39,990 bases of DNA from Sedimenticola sp. (lineage in GTDB: Bacteria > Pseudomonadota > Gammaproteobacteria > Chromatiales > Chromatiaceae). Shown in pieces: positions 8,543-16,918 of this stretch. Within the stretch, counting starts at the first letter, position 1, and every line of letters begins with the position of its first letter. The stretch lies in NCBI GenBank assembly GCA_011051655.1, contig DRKS01000039.1, forward strand, positions 1-39,990. The letters run 5' to 3'. The notes under the pieces are model-generated. The model worked only from the letters and a program-made list of their open reading frames with translations. It was not told where the DNA came from and did no database searches. The position numbers were made by a program, and so were the translations under genes.

Positions 8543-8590
8543 AATTGGTGGAGCCGAGGAGGATCGAACTCCCGACCTTCGCATTGCGAA
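8543..8590. repeat. Left attachment-site repeat (attL), 3' part of tRNA-Ala
   Basis: This 48-bp stretch is identical to 36807-36854. It covers the 3' part of tRNA-Ala, from the anticodon loop to the CCA end plus AATT. The sequences diverge immediately on both sides (8591 T versus 36855 C; 8542 G versus 36806 A), which defines the crossover repeat of the integrated element. Confidence 0.95.
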
Positions 8591-8627
8591 TCCAAAGCTC
8601 CTGAATTGGTTCCTTATTTTTCAACTA

Positions 8628-8653
8628 GTTAGCGCATCATGCCCCGCGCTAAC
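8628..8653. repeat. Inverted repeat near the left end
   Basis: Perfect 8-bp arms GTTAGCGC (8628-8635) and GCGCTAAC (8646-8653), 10 nt apart, 38 bp inside attL. It adjoins the GTCACG cluster and could be part of a recombination or regulatory region. No U-tract follows on either strand, so a terminator role is unlikely. Confidence 0.5.
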
Positions 8654-8713
8654 GTGACCCGGCGTGACCCCGGTGGACGGGGCGTGACATGAGTGCGTCA
8701 CGATTTGGTCACG
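8653..8713. other. Cluster of five CGTGAC/GTCACG sites (possible integrase arm sites)
   Basis: CGTGAC occurs at 8653, 8664 and 8683 and its complement GTCACG at 8697 and 8708, all within 61 bp. The last two lie in a 22-nt stretch (8697-8718) that recurs with one mismatch at 36744-36765 inside the 3' end of the integrase gene, so related sites flank both att repeats. This suits arm-type binding sites of a tyrosine recombinase or Xis sites, but binding is inferred. Confidence 0.5.
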
Positions 8714-8829
8714 CTGGGGTTTCAGCGGCATCCTATCAGAAGTAGCAATAATGCACTACATCGTCTGGTAGGGCTTGGACCAACAATCAAGAGATTGTGA
8801 GGCCGCCATTGCTGACGGTCGAAATCCAA

Positions 8830-8857
8830 TTGACAGCCGACAGATTTACTATACGCT
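8830..8857 (+). promoter_or_regulatory. Weak promoter candidate ahead of the HTH gene
   Basis: A perfect TTGACA at 8830-8835 is followed after 16 nt by a poor -10 (TACGCT, 8852-8857); ACTATACGC nearby is an alternative. A direct repeat of GTTACA lies just before the ATG at 8885. Only the -35 is convincing. Confidence 0.3.
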
Positions 8858-8884
8858 ATTTAACAGTATGTTACACGACGTTAC

Positions 8885-9121
8885 ATGAGTTTTCGGATGC
8901 CGATAAATATCAATGACGTCAGATACTTGACCGTGACAGATTTACTGAAAGAAGTCGGCGTGACCCGCCAGACACTTTGGCGGTGGCGACAGGAAGGCAA
9001 GGTTCCAACTGGTCACCGTTATCGGAATCGCCAAGTTGTCTTCAGTCCAGAAGAAGTCGAGGCGATCAGTGAATATGCAAATCGGATCGAACCGATCATA
9101 GGCGATGGTACTACGGGGTAG
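8885..9121 (+). CDS. Small helix-turn-helix DNA-binding protein (MerR/AlpA-like)
   Basis: A 78-residue protein with a winged-helix motif of the excisionase/MerR type: Y-L-T-V-T-D-L-L-K-E-V-G-V-T-R-Q-T-L-W-R-W-R then a K-V-P...R-Q-V-V-F-S-P-E-E-V-E-A-I wing and recognition segment. Such proteins act as transcription regulators or excision factors. It is the first gene inside the left end and precedes the methyltransferase by 84 bp on the same strand, so it could control the defence operon. There is no strong ribosome binding site at the ATG (8885). Whether it is a defence regulator or a second Xis-like protein cannot be decided from sequence. Confidence 0.7.
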   Translation: MSFRMPININDVRYLTVTDLLKEVGVTRQTLWRWRQEGKVPTGHRYRNRQVVFSPEEVEAISEYANRIEPIIGDGTTG

Positions 9122-9205
9122 TGTGACTAGAATATCAAAAAGGGGTGGGCGAATTAGGTCGCTGGCAGTGAGTGGGATGAAGCCAGGGCCTGATTACAGT
9201 AGACA

Positions 9206-10297
9206 ATGCTCAGGATGGCGAATAACAAAGTGAACAACGATTTCTCTTGCGTGGATCTATTCTGTGGTGCTGGTGGATTGACCCACGGTTTCATATTGGA
9301 GGGTCTTCCGGTCAATGCCGGGATAGACCTCGATCCAGCTTGCCGTTACCCGTACGAGGTGAACAACGAAGCCACGTTCATTGAGCAGGATGTCGCCAAG
9401 ATGGAAGCCGGCGAACTAGCCTCCCTCTTTTCGCCAGGGACGATCAAGGTTTTGGCTGGATGTGCCCCTTGCCAGCCTTTTTCCACTTATAGTCAGAGAT
9501 ACGACACGATGTCAGATGGCAAGTGGAGCCTTCTCTATGAATTTGGCCGGTTGGTAGAAGGCGCCCGTCCGGACATCGTGACGATGGAGAACGTTCCTAC
9601 CGTTCAACGTCACGAGGTCTTCAAGGATTTCAGCGCCAAGCTCGAGGAGCTGGGTTACCGAGTTTGGTCCGATGTGGTCGAGTGCGCCCATTATGGTGTC
9701 CCCCAAACGAGGAGAAGGATTGTCCTTTTGGCGTCTCTACATGGCTCCATAGAGATGATCGAACCGACTCACCCTCACCCGAAGACGGTCAAGCAGGCCA
9801 TTGGTCGTCTGCGACCGATCGCAGCGGGTGAGAGAGCCCCGCGAGATAGGCTACACACCGCATCTTCCCTGTCGCCAAAGAACCTGAAGCGTATTCGGGC
9901 TTCCAGACCTGGGGGCACGTGGCGGGACTGGCCACCACATCTCGTAGCGGATTGCCACAAAGAGGGATCCGGTCGGACCTACCCGAGCGTCTACGGTCGG
10001 ATGGAGTGGGACAAACCGGCCCCAACGATGACCACCCAGTGTTATGGCTATGGCAATGGCCGTTTCGGTCATCCGGAGCAGGATAGGGCTATATCCCTTA
10101 GAGAGGCCGCCATTCTTCAGAGTTTCCCGAGGGGATACAAGTTCGTCGACCGAGACGAACCCGTGGAGTTCAACCCCATTGGTCGGATGATAGGAAATGC
10201 CGTACCCGTAAGCCTGGGGCGTGCTATTGCTCAGAGCATCTCCGCGCACGTGGCGGAGTTAAACGTACGTCCGACAAGGCGGGGCAAGCGGAATTGA
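9206..10297 (+). CDS. DNA (cytosine-5) methyltransferase
   Basis: A 363-residue C5-cytosine methyltransferase. Motif I is D-L-F-C-G-A-G-G-L (SAM binding, about residues 17-25), motif IV P-C-Q-P-F-S with catalytic C89, motif VI M-E-N-V-P (E128), motif VIII Q-T-R-R-R, motif IX R-E-A-A-I-L-Q-S-F-P and motif X G-N-A-V-P. The target recognition region between VIII and IX is compact. An ATG at 9215 with CTCAGG before it is an alternative start. The gene is followed 34 bp later by a vsr gene, as in many Dcm-type sets, and then by a sigma factor and DrmA/DrmB-like genes. In DISARM class 2 the methyltransferase DrmMII is also a 5mC enzyme. It may protect host DNA against the adjacent HNH nuclease, the DrmAB complex, or both. 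Confidence 0.95.
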   Translation: MLRMANNKVNNDFSCVDLFCGAGGLTHGFILEGLPVNAGIDLDPACRYPYEVNNEATFIEQDVAKMEAGELASLFSPGTIKVLAGCAPCQPFSTYSQRYDTMSDGKWSLLYEFGRLVEGARPDIVTMENVPTVQRHEVFKDFSAKLEELGYRVWSDVVECAHYGVPQTRRRIVLLASLHGSIEMIEPTHPHPKTVKQAIGRLRPIAAGERAPRDRLHTASSLSPKNLKRIRASRPGGTWRDWPPHLVADCHKEGSGRTYPSVYGRMEWDKPAPTMTTQCYGYGNGRFGHPEQDRAISLREAAILQSFPRGYKFVDRDEPVEFNPIGRMIGNAVPVSLGRAIAQSISAHVAELNVRPTRRGKRN

Positions 10298-10331
10298 AAC
10301 GAGTGCATGGTCACTCTTTCCGTGGTAGTGG

Positions 10332-10757
10332 ATGAGGAAACGTAAGGGGCCAATTCCATCATCCGAAGCTGCGAGTCGTCGTATGGCCTCGACCGGCCAG
10401 AGAGATACTTCTGCGGAGATGAGGATTCGGCGTCGGCTCCATGGGATGGGCTTTCGGTATCGAGTCGATTTTCCGATCTTGGAGCGACCGAGACGTAGGG
10501 CGGATCTCGCCTTTACGCGAGCGCGAGTGGCTGTCTTCGTCGATGGATGTTTCTGGCATGGTTGTCCCGAGCATGGCACCTGGCCAAAGAGCAACGTAGA
10601 GTTCTGGCGGGAAAAGATCGAGTCTAATCGTAGACGTGATCAAGATACGAATGAGCGCCTAGAGGCCGCTGGCTGGGTGGTAATACGAATCTGGGAACAC
10701 GAAGATCCAATAAAGGCATCGGAATTGATCGCAAAGGTAGTACGTTCAAGCATCTAA
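10332..10757 (+). CDS. vsr: Very short patch repair endonuclease
   Basis: Vsr nicks 5' of the T in T:G mismatches formed by deamination of 5-methylcytosine, and is normally coupled to a C5 methyltransferase. The 141-residue protein has the family signature R-D-T-S-A-E-M-R-I-R-R near the N terminus, G-F-R-Y-R-V-D-F, the catalytic region R-R-A-D-L-A-F-T with the metal-binding Asp, and the zinc-associated D-G-C-F-W-H-G-C-P-E-H motif. The length is typical. The gene lies between the methyltransferase and the sigma factor on the same strand. Confidence 0.95.
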   Translation: MRKRKGPIPSSEAASRRMASTGQRDTSAEMRIRRRLHGMGFRYRVDFPILERPRRRADLAFTRARVAVFVDGCFWHGCPEHGTWPKSNVEFWREKIESNRRRDQDTNERLEAAGWVVIRIWEHEDPIKASELIAKVVRSSI

Positions 10758-10834
10758 AGTACAGCGTTTACGCTAATGCCAATCTCGATTGCGAATTGAT
10801 CAAACTATGCGGCTGGGAAGGGACCAGAAGTCAA

Positions 10835-12055
10835 ATGTCGGAAATCAAGGAACAGCTCGGCGAACCGGTTGATGCAACTGATGATCAAGTGAGAGCACGC
10901 CAAGCAGCGGATGCGCTTATAGATGACTACCATCGACAAGGAGGAAAGCTCGAGCAATCACAAGTAGATCGTGTGCTCGATCGGCGTGGCCTCAATGCGT
11001 CTGAATGCCTCTTTGTATATGAGTATCTGGATCAGCAAGGGGTCGAGATTGAATTTCCCCTTGAGGAAGAATTCGATGAAGATGAATTCGAGGACCTTGC
11101 CGCCAGTGATGGCTATAACCAGGGTGAAATCATAGATGCGAAGGCCGGAGACTCTACACTAGATTGGTTGCGCACGGTTATCGGTGAGGAGCCGTTGCTT
11201 ACACCCGAGGAGGAGAAGGAATTGGGTCGGCAGATCGCGCTGGGCCGTCTCTTCTCTCTCCAGCGGGAAACCAACCCTTGCGATTCGAATCCACAAGCGC
11301 AAATGATGATCTCTCGTGCAGAACGAGCGAGAGTCAGGATGATTCTTGCCAACACCCGCTTGGTCATGAGTATTTCAAAGAAGTACATGGCGCTATCGGC
11401 CTTGGAATTCACGGACTTGGTCCAAGAGGGTGTTATTGGCTTGATGAAGGCAGTCGAGAAATTTGACCACGATTTGGGATACCGTTTTTCTACCTATGCA
11501 ACGTGGTGGATCACTCAGGCCATAACTCGTGCCATCGCCAATTCTGGCAGAACCGTTCGCTTCCCCGTACATATAGTACAGAGGATTACCAGGCTTCGTC
11601 GTGCTGTGCGATGGCTTCAGCGAGTCAATGAGGGTCGGCGCCCCACTTTGACCCAATTGGAAGAAGAGCTCCATTGGGATCGCGCAACGATCGTGGCCAT
11701 TTCCGATCTTGCGGATTCCCACTTCATTTCCATATTCGAAGGAGATGATGGGGATGACCGGCTATCTCTAGTCGAGACCCTTACATCAAATGAACCTGGT
11801 CCCGACAAGATCGTGGAGCAACAGAATGATGCTCAATATCTTGATAGTCTGCTGGATAATCTGAGTCCTCGCGAGAAAGAGGTGTTGTCACTGAGGTTTG
11901 GTCTGGGTCTCTCTGGTGAATGGACACTCGAAATGGTCGGTGAGAAATTCGGTGTCACGCGAGAACGGATTCGGCAAATACAAGAGAAGGCGTTGAATAG
12001 ACTCAGATTCAAGGTGGACCTTCAGGAAAGGGATGCCGACCCTTGTGGTCATTGA
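10835..12055 (+). CDS. Sigma-70-family RNA polymerase sigma factor (RpoD-like) in the defence locus
   Basis: From the ATG at 10835 the protein has 406 residues; a TTG at 10796 would add 13. It has a full primary-sigma layout: a region 1.1-like helical domain (about residues 18-72), acidic linker (E-E-E-F-D-E-D-E-F-E-D), region 1.2 (L-L-T-P-E-E-E-K-E-L-G-R-Q-I), region 2 with the core-binding D-L-V-Q-E-G-V-I-G-L-M-K-A-V and the -10 melting segment Y-A-T-W-W-I-T-Q-A-I-T-R (about 216-227), region 3, and region 4.2 V-T-R-E-R-I-R-Q-I-Q-E-K-A-L (about 373-386). The non-conserved region of E. coli RpoD is missing. The residues matching Q437 and T440, W433 and W434 of E. coli are kept, suggesting housekeeping-like promoter specificity. 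The stop touches the GTG of the DrmA-like gene, so it is translated within the defence operon. Its role is unknown. Confidence 0.92.
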   Translation: MSEIKEQLGEPVDATDDQVRARQAADALIDDYHRQGGKLEQSQVDRVLDRRGLNASECLFVYEYLDQQGVEIEFPLEEEFDEDEFEDLAASDGYNQGEIIDAKAGDSTLDWLRTVIGEEPLLTPEEEKELGRQIALGRLFSLQRETNPCDSNPQAQMMISRAERARVRMILANTRLVMSISKKYMALSALEFTDLVQEGVIGLMKAVEKFDHDLGYRFSTYATWWITQAITRAIANSGRTVRFPVHIVQRITRLRRAVRWLQRVNEGRRPTLTQLEEELHWDRATIVAISDLADSHFISIFEGDDGDDRLSLVETLTSNEPGPDKIVEQQNDAQYLDSLLDNLSPREKEVLSLRFGLGLSGEWTLEMVGEKFGVTRERIRQIQEKALNRLRFKVDLQERDADPCGH

Positions 12056-15000
12056 GTGGAGCTGCCGAATCAAATCAGTGATGCAGGAGTACTACAATTG
12101 AATTTATACGACGCCGCAGAGAAATTCGTAGACTGGCTCGAAGCTAGGTTGGTCCTTTCTGCTCGAGGTGATGACTGCCGTGAATTGGCCGTAGAGCCTT
12201 CAGGCAAGTTCTGGTTGGGGCGTCTCGCCTCCGAGGAGTACGTGGAGGAAAACAAGCTTGGCGATAGGGGCGAAAGGCTTGCTCCTTGCGCCATAGGAAT
12301 TCGTTTCAGACCCGTCGCAGAAAGGATGCTTACGTTTTCCGTTCAAGTCTCATTCGCAATGTGGTGCAAGGACGATGAGGGGGTATGGTGGAAATCAAGT
12401 ACCGTAAATGAACGGGTCGACGTTTCAGTTGATTTCTCTGGAGAGCAGCGAGAGCAAGTCTTTGGTGCGGAGTTGCTCAAGAGTGCCGCAGCGCGAATGG
12501 TTGGGATTCCAGGCTATTGCCCTGAGGTACGCACGGAAATCATTAGATATCCAGAGGAACCGGTTGAACTTATTGTCTCTCTGGTCAATGCGACCCCCAA
12601 GGAAGTCATCAGTCTATCGGACGTCAATTTGTATGAGTGCGCCCTTCAGGTAGAAGGATTCGACGTGAAGCCTTATATCTTGGAGGCATTGCCGGATTCT
12701 TTCCGCTATGACAGAAGGATCCCTGCCTACGGAATCAACTGTGGGATCGAGTCGCCGAAAGATGGCTCTTATCGTACCACTGATATGGTATGCGCCGAAA
12801 AGAGTCGCCCGCATTACTGGTCATGGACTTCACCACAACCGGACTTATCATTCGAAACTTTGGCGCGCGACCCGGTTTCAATTGCACAAGAATTATACGA
12901 TGCTCTGAGTGAGTGGGGCGTCATGGCATGGGGAGAGGAAAGCTTGGATTCCAAGCAACGCACCCAAGGATGGACCAAGGAGATGCGTGACCAAGCAGCG
13001 TTGGAGGCCGATCAGTTCAGGCATGAACTAGATAGGTTTCGTAGTGGGATAGGGCTCCTCAAGTCCAATGACACCCTGAAAAGGGCGTTTTGCCTCGCGA
13101 ACAGAGGTATGGTGTACTCCGCAGCTGGTAAATACCTTGGGTGGAGACCCTTTCAATTTGCGTTTCTCGTATCGAACTTATCGTCGATCGCCAAGGCAGA
13201 TGCCGAAAGCGAAACGGTAGACATCGTTTGGTTCGCTACCGGTGGCGGCAAGACCGAAACATATTTGGGCCTGATCATGACGGCAGCGATTTATGACAGG
13301 CTCACTGGTAAACGTGCCGGTGTCACGGCTTGGAGCCGTTTTCCCTTACGCATGCTTTCATTACAGCAAACACAAAGGTTTGCAGATGCGGTGGCTGGTG
13401 CGGAACGCGTTCGTATTGAGGAAGGGATTCCAGGAGACCCATTCTCGGTTGGTTTTCTGGTTGGACAAGGTGCTACACCGAACGCAATAAAGGCAGATCC
13501 TCACAGAGGTGATCCCGCTGATCCGGATGACCCCAATATGCCTGTCCGGTACCAGGTGCTTTCCAAGTGTCCATTCTGCCATCAAGAAACGATCGAAATG
13601 GCTTTCAACCGGCGGTCATGGAAGCTAGAGCATCGGTGCTCCAACGACTCTTGCCCCTGGGATGCCGAGTCGCTGCCATTCTACATCGTCGATGAAGAGA
13701 TATATCGATATCTCCCAACCGTCGTGGTTGGCACCCTAGACAAGGCCGCCTTGATTTCGATGCAGGCAGCGATGCGTGGATTGGTTGGAGCACCCGCTGG
13801 TAAGTGTACGGTGTCGGGCCATGGCTATACCTATTCTCCAAGATCGTCCCGCCCTCATGGTTGTCTCGTGCCCGGTTGTCGGGCAACCCCGGATTCCCTT
13901 GACCAAGAAGCAGACCGTTTTGGTCCGACCTTTAGGCTCCAAGATGAGCTCCATCTTCTCCGAGACAGCCTGGGTGCGGTAGATTCTCACTACGAAGCTT
14001 TGTACGACGATCTGCAAGAGTCGATCTGCCATCGTCGTCCGAAGATCTTGGCATCTTCTGCAACGTTGTCGGGCTATGAGAAGCAAGTGGACGTGCTGTA
14101 CAGACGTAGCGCAAGGGTGTTTCCCCTTCCAGGGCCGTCCATTACCGAAGGATTTTGGTCATCTGCATCGAACAAGCTAATGAGGCGCTATGTCTCGTTG
14201 GCCCCCAGAGGCGTTACGCTCGAGTATGCGGTGGACCGGACATTGACCGAACTGCAGATTGCCATCAGAGACTTCCTTGCCGACCCAACGGCGGTTTGCA
14301 ACGATGCCGGGATAGAACCAGAGTTCGTCGATAGTCTTGTTTCGCTATACGGCACGAGTGTCGTCTATGGAAACAATCTGCGGGACTTAGATGCGGTGAT
14401 GCGCTCCCTAGAAACCCAGGTACGCGTCGGGGAGGACAAGACGGTAAATACGGCTTCCTTGACCAGCCGTTTGCCGTTCGAGGAAGTTCGCAAGACATTG
14501 GCCAGATTGGAGAGGCCGGAACGTGATTTCGAAGACCGCCTGCATGTTATCACGGCATCCTCGATGATGTCCCATGGTGTCGATATCGAACGCCTGAACA
14601 CAATGGTGATGCTTGGGCTTCCCCTTGGTACGTCGGAGTTTATCCAAGCAACTGCACGGGTTGGGCGAGCCTGGCCCGGGCTGGTCATTGTCATTCCGAA
14701 GATGGCTAGGGAGAGGGATGCTGGAGTCTATCGATCTTTCACCAAGTTTGTCGAACAAGGGGATCGTTTCGTAGAGCCGATACCGATTACTCGGCGTAGC
14801 AAGCGTGTGTTGGAACGAACCATTGCAGGGTTGGAGCTTGCACGTATTCTTGCTGTGTATGAATCATCGAGTGGCGATTCGCTGACGACAGTCGCGAAGC
14901 TGAGGGCTTTTGCGGATAGTGGGCGACTCCAGCGTGATGAGGAGTTTCTAGCCATGGTCAGGATGCTTCAGTTGGATGACAGCCTGGGGGAGCCCCTGAA

Positions 15001-15160
15001 AAGCGAACTCGAAGCATGGATCGATGATTTCTTTCACAATCTCAACGATCCTGGCGGAACTTTCAAGTTTCCGTCGGATCTGTCACCGACTGGTTCGCCC
15101 ATGCTGTCGCTCCGTGATGTCGAGGAACAGGTTCCCGTTTATGGAGAAGAGTTGCGATGA
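12056..15160 (+). CDS. drmA: DrmA-like DISARM helicase
   Basis: A 1034-residue SF2-type helicase with the features of DISARM DrmA: Walker A in W-F-A-T-G-G-G-K-T-E-T-Y-L-G (G396-T400), a downstream S-R-F-P-L-R-M-L-S-L-Q-Q motif, a zinc-ribbon insert with C505, C508, C528 and C533, V-V-D-E/V-G-T-L-D-K-A-like motifs, the DEAH-box variant D-E-L-H (630-633), S-S-A-T-L (motif III) and motif VI Q-A-T-A-R-V-G-R (864-871). DrmA binds DNA and forms a complex with DrmB in known DISARM. Start: the GTG at 12056 directly follows the sigma-factor stop and has no clear ribosome binding site, so coupling is likely. The stop overlaps the start of the DrmB-like gene by 4 bp. Confidence 0.85.
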   Translation: MELPNQISDAGVLQLNLYDAAEKFVDWLEARLVLSARGDDCRELAVEPSGKFWLGRLASEEYVEENKLGDRGERLAPCAIGIRFRPVAERMLTFSVQVSFAMWCKDDEGVWWKSSTVNERVDVSVDFSGEQREQVFGAELLKSAAARMVGIPGYCPEVRTEIIRYPEEPVELIVSLVNATPKEVISLSDVNLYECALQVEGFDVKPYILEALPDSFRYDRRIPAYGINCGIESPKDGSYRTTDMVCAEKSRPHYWSWTSPQPDLSFETLARDPVSIAQELYDALSEWGVMAWGEESLDSKQRTQGWTKEMRDQAALEADQFRHELDRFRSGIGLLKSNDTLKRAFCLANRGMVYSAAGKYLGWRPFQFAFLVSNLSSIAKADAESETVDIVWFATGGGKTETYLGLIMTAAIYDRLTGKRAGVTAWSRFPLRMLSLQQTQRFADAVAGAERVRIEEGIPGDPFSVGFLVGQGATPNAIKADPHRGDPADPDDPNMPVRYQVLSKCPFCHQETIEMAFNRRSWKLEHRCSNDSCPWDAESLPFYIVDEEIYRYLPTVVVGTLDKAALISMQAAMRGLVGAPAGKCTVSGHGYTYSPRSSRPHGCLVPGCRATPDSLDQEADRFGPTFRLQDELHLLRDSLGAVDSHYEALYDDLQESICHRRPKILASSATLSGYEKQVDVLYRRSARVFPLPGPSITEGFWSSASNKLMRRYVSLAPRGVTLEYAVDRTLTELQIAIRDFLADPTAVCNDAGIEPEFVDSLVSLYGTSVVYGNNLRDLDAVMRSLETQVRVGEDKTVNTASLTSRLPFEEVRKTLARLERPERDFEDRLHVITASSMMSHGVDIERLNTMVMLGLPLGTSEFIQATARVGRAWPGLVIVIPKMARERDAGVYRSFTKFVEQGDRFVEPIPITRRSKRVLERTIAGLELARILAVYESSSGDSLTTVAKLRAFADSGRLQRDEEFLAMVRMLQLDDSLGEPLKSELEAWIDDFFHNLNDPGGTFKFPSDLSPTGSPMLSLRDVEEQVPVYGEELR

Positions 15161-16869
15161 AAGAACAACGGAGTGCAACGCAGATACTCTTTGGCTTTCT
15201 CCCTGAGCAGACGGTAGACCTCAAGGGAGGGGTTTGGAAGGTGAAAGAGTGGCGGACTCCCATGCTGCGATCCGAGGTGGATGATGAAAGTCTGCGTAGA
15301 GAGCTCATTCGGCAAGCCATGCCTTGGCACAACACGGGTAAAGACGGTGGATTTGTTCAAAATCTGCTGCGCGGTTGGGGTGTTAGGGTCTATTCGGTCG
15401 ACAAGAGTAATGGGGTCAAGGTAGAGCCTTTCCCAAGACTCTATATGTGTAAATCCTGTAGGCGGCTTCACCGAACTGCGGATGCAAGATGCCAGTGTGG
15501 AGCACAAGGGCGGCTTGGTCAATTGCCTTTCGTTGGGTATCACGATGCGTGTGGAAATCTGAAAGAACCATGGATTCGGCCATGCACCGAACACAATCAA
15601 GTGCGCGTCAATTGGCCTGGCACTGCTTCTTCCTCCGAGATCGTCTTCGACTGCCCAGTCTGCAAGAAAACGTTGCAGAGGGGATTTGGAGCAAGGCGCT
15701 GCGACTGCGGTGACGGGTTTCTATCTTTCAACGTACATCGATCTTCTTCGGTCTATACACCAAAGAGCGTAGTGATCGTCAATCCACCTTCGGAGGATAA
15801 GATTCGCCGCATAACCCAGGTAGGTGGCCCACCGAAAGCGCTCGACTGGGTATTGGAGGGTATGCAGACGCGCACGATCGATGAAGCGGCTAGCTTGGAA
15901 TCACTTCGGCGTCAGCTGCTGGATAATGGGCTGCCGGAATCCGTGGTCGAAGACATGCTGGAGAAGGCGAAGCAATCTGGTTCGATCAGGACAGATGGCC
16001 CAAGTTCAAGGATTTCGTCGGCGCAAAGGGAGGAAGCCGAAAATCAATCCGTGACGATTGCTTTGGCTTTCTCAGAGTCGCGTCAGAGAGTCGAGGATTT
16101 GATCGCCGCTACCGAACCAAGCTCTGAGCTTGGTGCTCTGTACAGGGATCAGTACCGGCTTTCGATGAAGCAAGCCGGTATCCAATCAGTGGACCTCGTC
16201 GAGAAATTTCCAGTCATGACGGGGAATTTTGCGTACCTGCGGGGTGATGGGAGTCCGGAGAAGAGTCGACTCACGCCATTTAGGAAGGGCGCTTCTCGCG
16301 ATTATGTCATCTATGGTGAGATTGCTCAGACAGAAGCTCTCTTCGTTCGCTTGGATCCCGTCAAAGTTCTTCGTTGGCTAGTGGTCAGGGGTCATGGTTT
16401 GGAGGCTACTGATGATCCACTTGAGGCTCGATTGCGGATCTTGGGAGCTGCAAGGATGCCTGAACTGGATGCGTCATCGGCATTACATGGCGTCGGTACA
16501 GATTTGTTGACTCTAGTACATACGTTTACACATCGGTTCATACGAATAGCAGCAGTCTATGCGGGGATCGACCGGGACGCTCTCTCGGAACTGCTCGTGC
16601 CATTGCATCTTGGGTTCTTCGTCTATGCGGCTGCACGTGGTGATTTCGTGCTTGGAGGGCTTCAAGCAGTCTTCGAAACGGAGCTGGACAAGCTGCTCCA
16701 TGCCTTTGTGCATGATGATCACCGTTGCCCCTTGGATCCAGGCTGTATAAAGTCTGGAGGCGCATGTATGGCATGTGTGCACTTGGGAGAGCCTTCGTGC
16801 AGATTCTTCAATAGGTTTCTCGATCGCTCCTTACTCTCTGGGGATGCGGGTTATCTGTTTGTGTCCTAA
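15157..16869 (+). CDS. drmB: DrmB-like DUF1998 protein
   Basis: A 570-residue protein that begins 4 bp inside the DrmA-like gene (ATGA overlap). It contains zinc-binding clusters (C-K-S-C...C-Q-C-G near residues 94-112, C-P-V-C and C-D-C-G further on) and ends with the DUF1998 signature: H-T-F-T-H-R-F-I, then D-P-G-C-I-K-S-G-G-A-C-M-A-C and P-S-C-R-F-F-N-R-F-L-D-R. DrmB partners the DrmA helicase in DISARM, where the pair recognises and blocks incoming phage DNA. No phospholipase-D (DrmC), DrmD or DrmE gene follows; an HNH nuclease remnant comes next. The family assignment is firm; membership in DISARM sensu stricto is not. Confidence 0.85.
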   Translation: MKEQRSATQILFGFLPEQTVDLKGGVWKVKEWRTPMLRSEVDDESLRRELIRQAMPWHNTGKDGGFVQNLLRGWGVRVYSVDKSNGVKVEPFPRLYMCKSCRRLHRTADARCQCGAQGRLGQLPFVGYHDACGNLKEPWIRPCTEHNQVRVNWPGTASSSEIVFDCPVCKKTLQRGFGARRCDCGDGFLSFNVHRSSSVYTPKSVVIVNPPSEDKIRRITQVGGPPKALDWVLEGMQTRTIDEAASLESLRRQLLDNGLPESVVEDMLEKAKQSGSIRTDGPSSRISSAQREEAENQSVTIALAFSESRQRVEDLIAATEPSSELGALYRDQYRLSMKQAGIQSVDLVEKFPVMTGNFAYLRGDGSPEKSRLTPFRKGASRDYVIYGEIAQTEALFVRLDPVKVLRWLVVRGHGLEATDDPLEARLRILGAARMPELDASSALHGVGTDLLTLVHTFTHRFIRIAAVYAGIDRDALSELLVPLHLGFFVYAAARGDFVLGGLQAVFETELDKLLHAFVHDDHRCPLDPGCIKSGGACMACVHLGEPSCRFFNRFLDRSLLSGDAGYLFVS

Positions 16870-16918
16870 ACCATTGAAAGGATGTGCGTGTTTGGAATCG
16901 GGTGCGTAGGTAATAACA

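Noticed and set aside
9206-16869. A complete classical DISARM system
   Set aside because: DrmA- and DrmB-like genes and a 5mC methyltransferase are present, but no PLD-domain DrmC, DrmD or DrmE is seen anywhere nearby.
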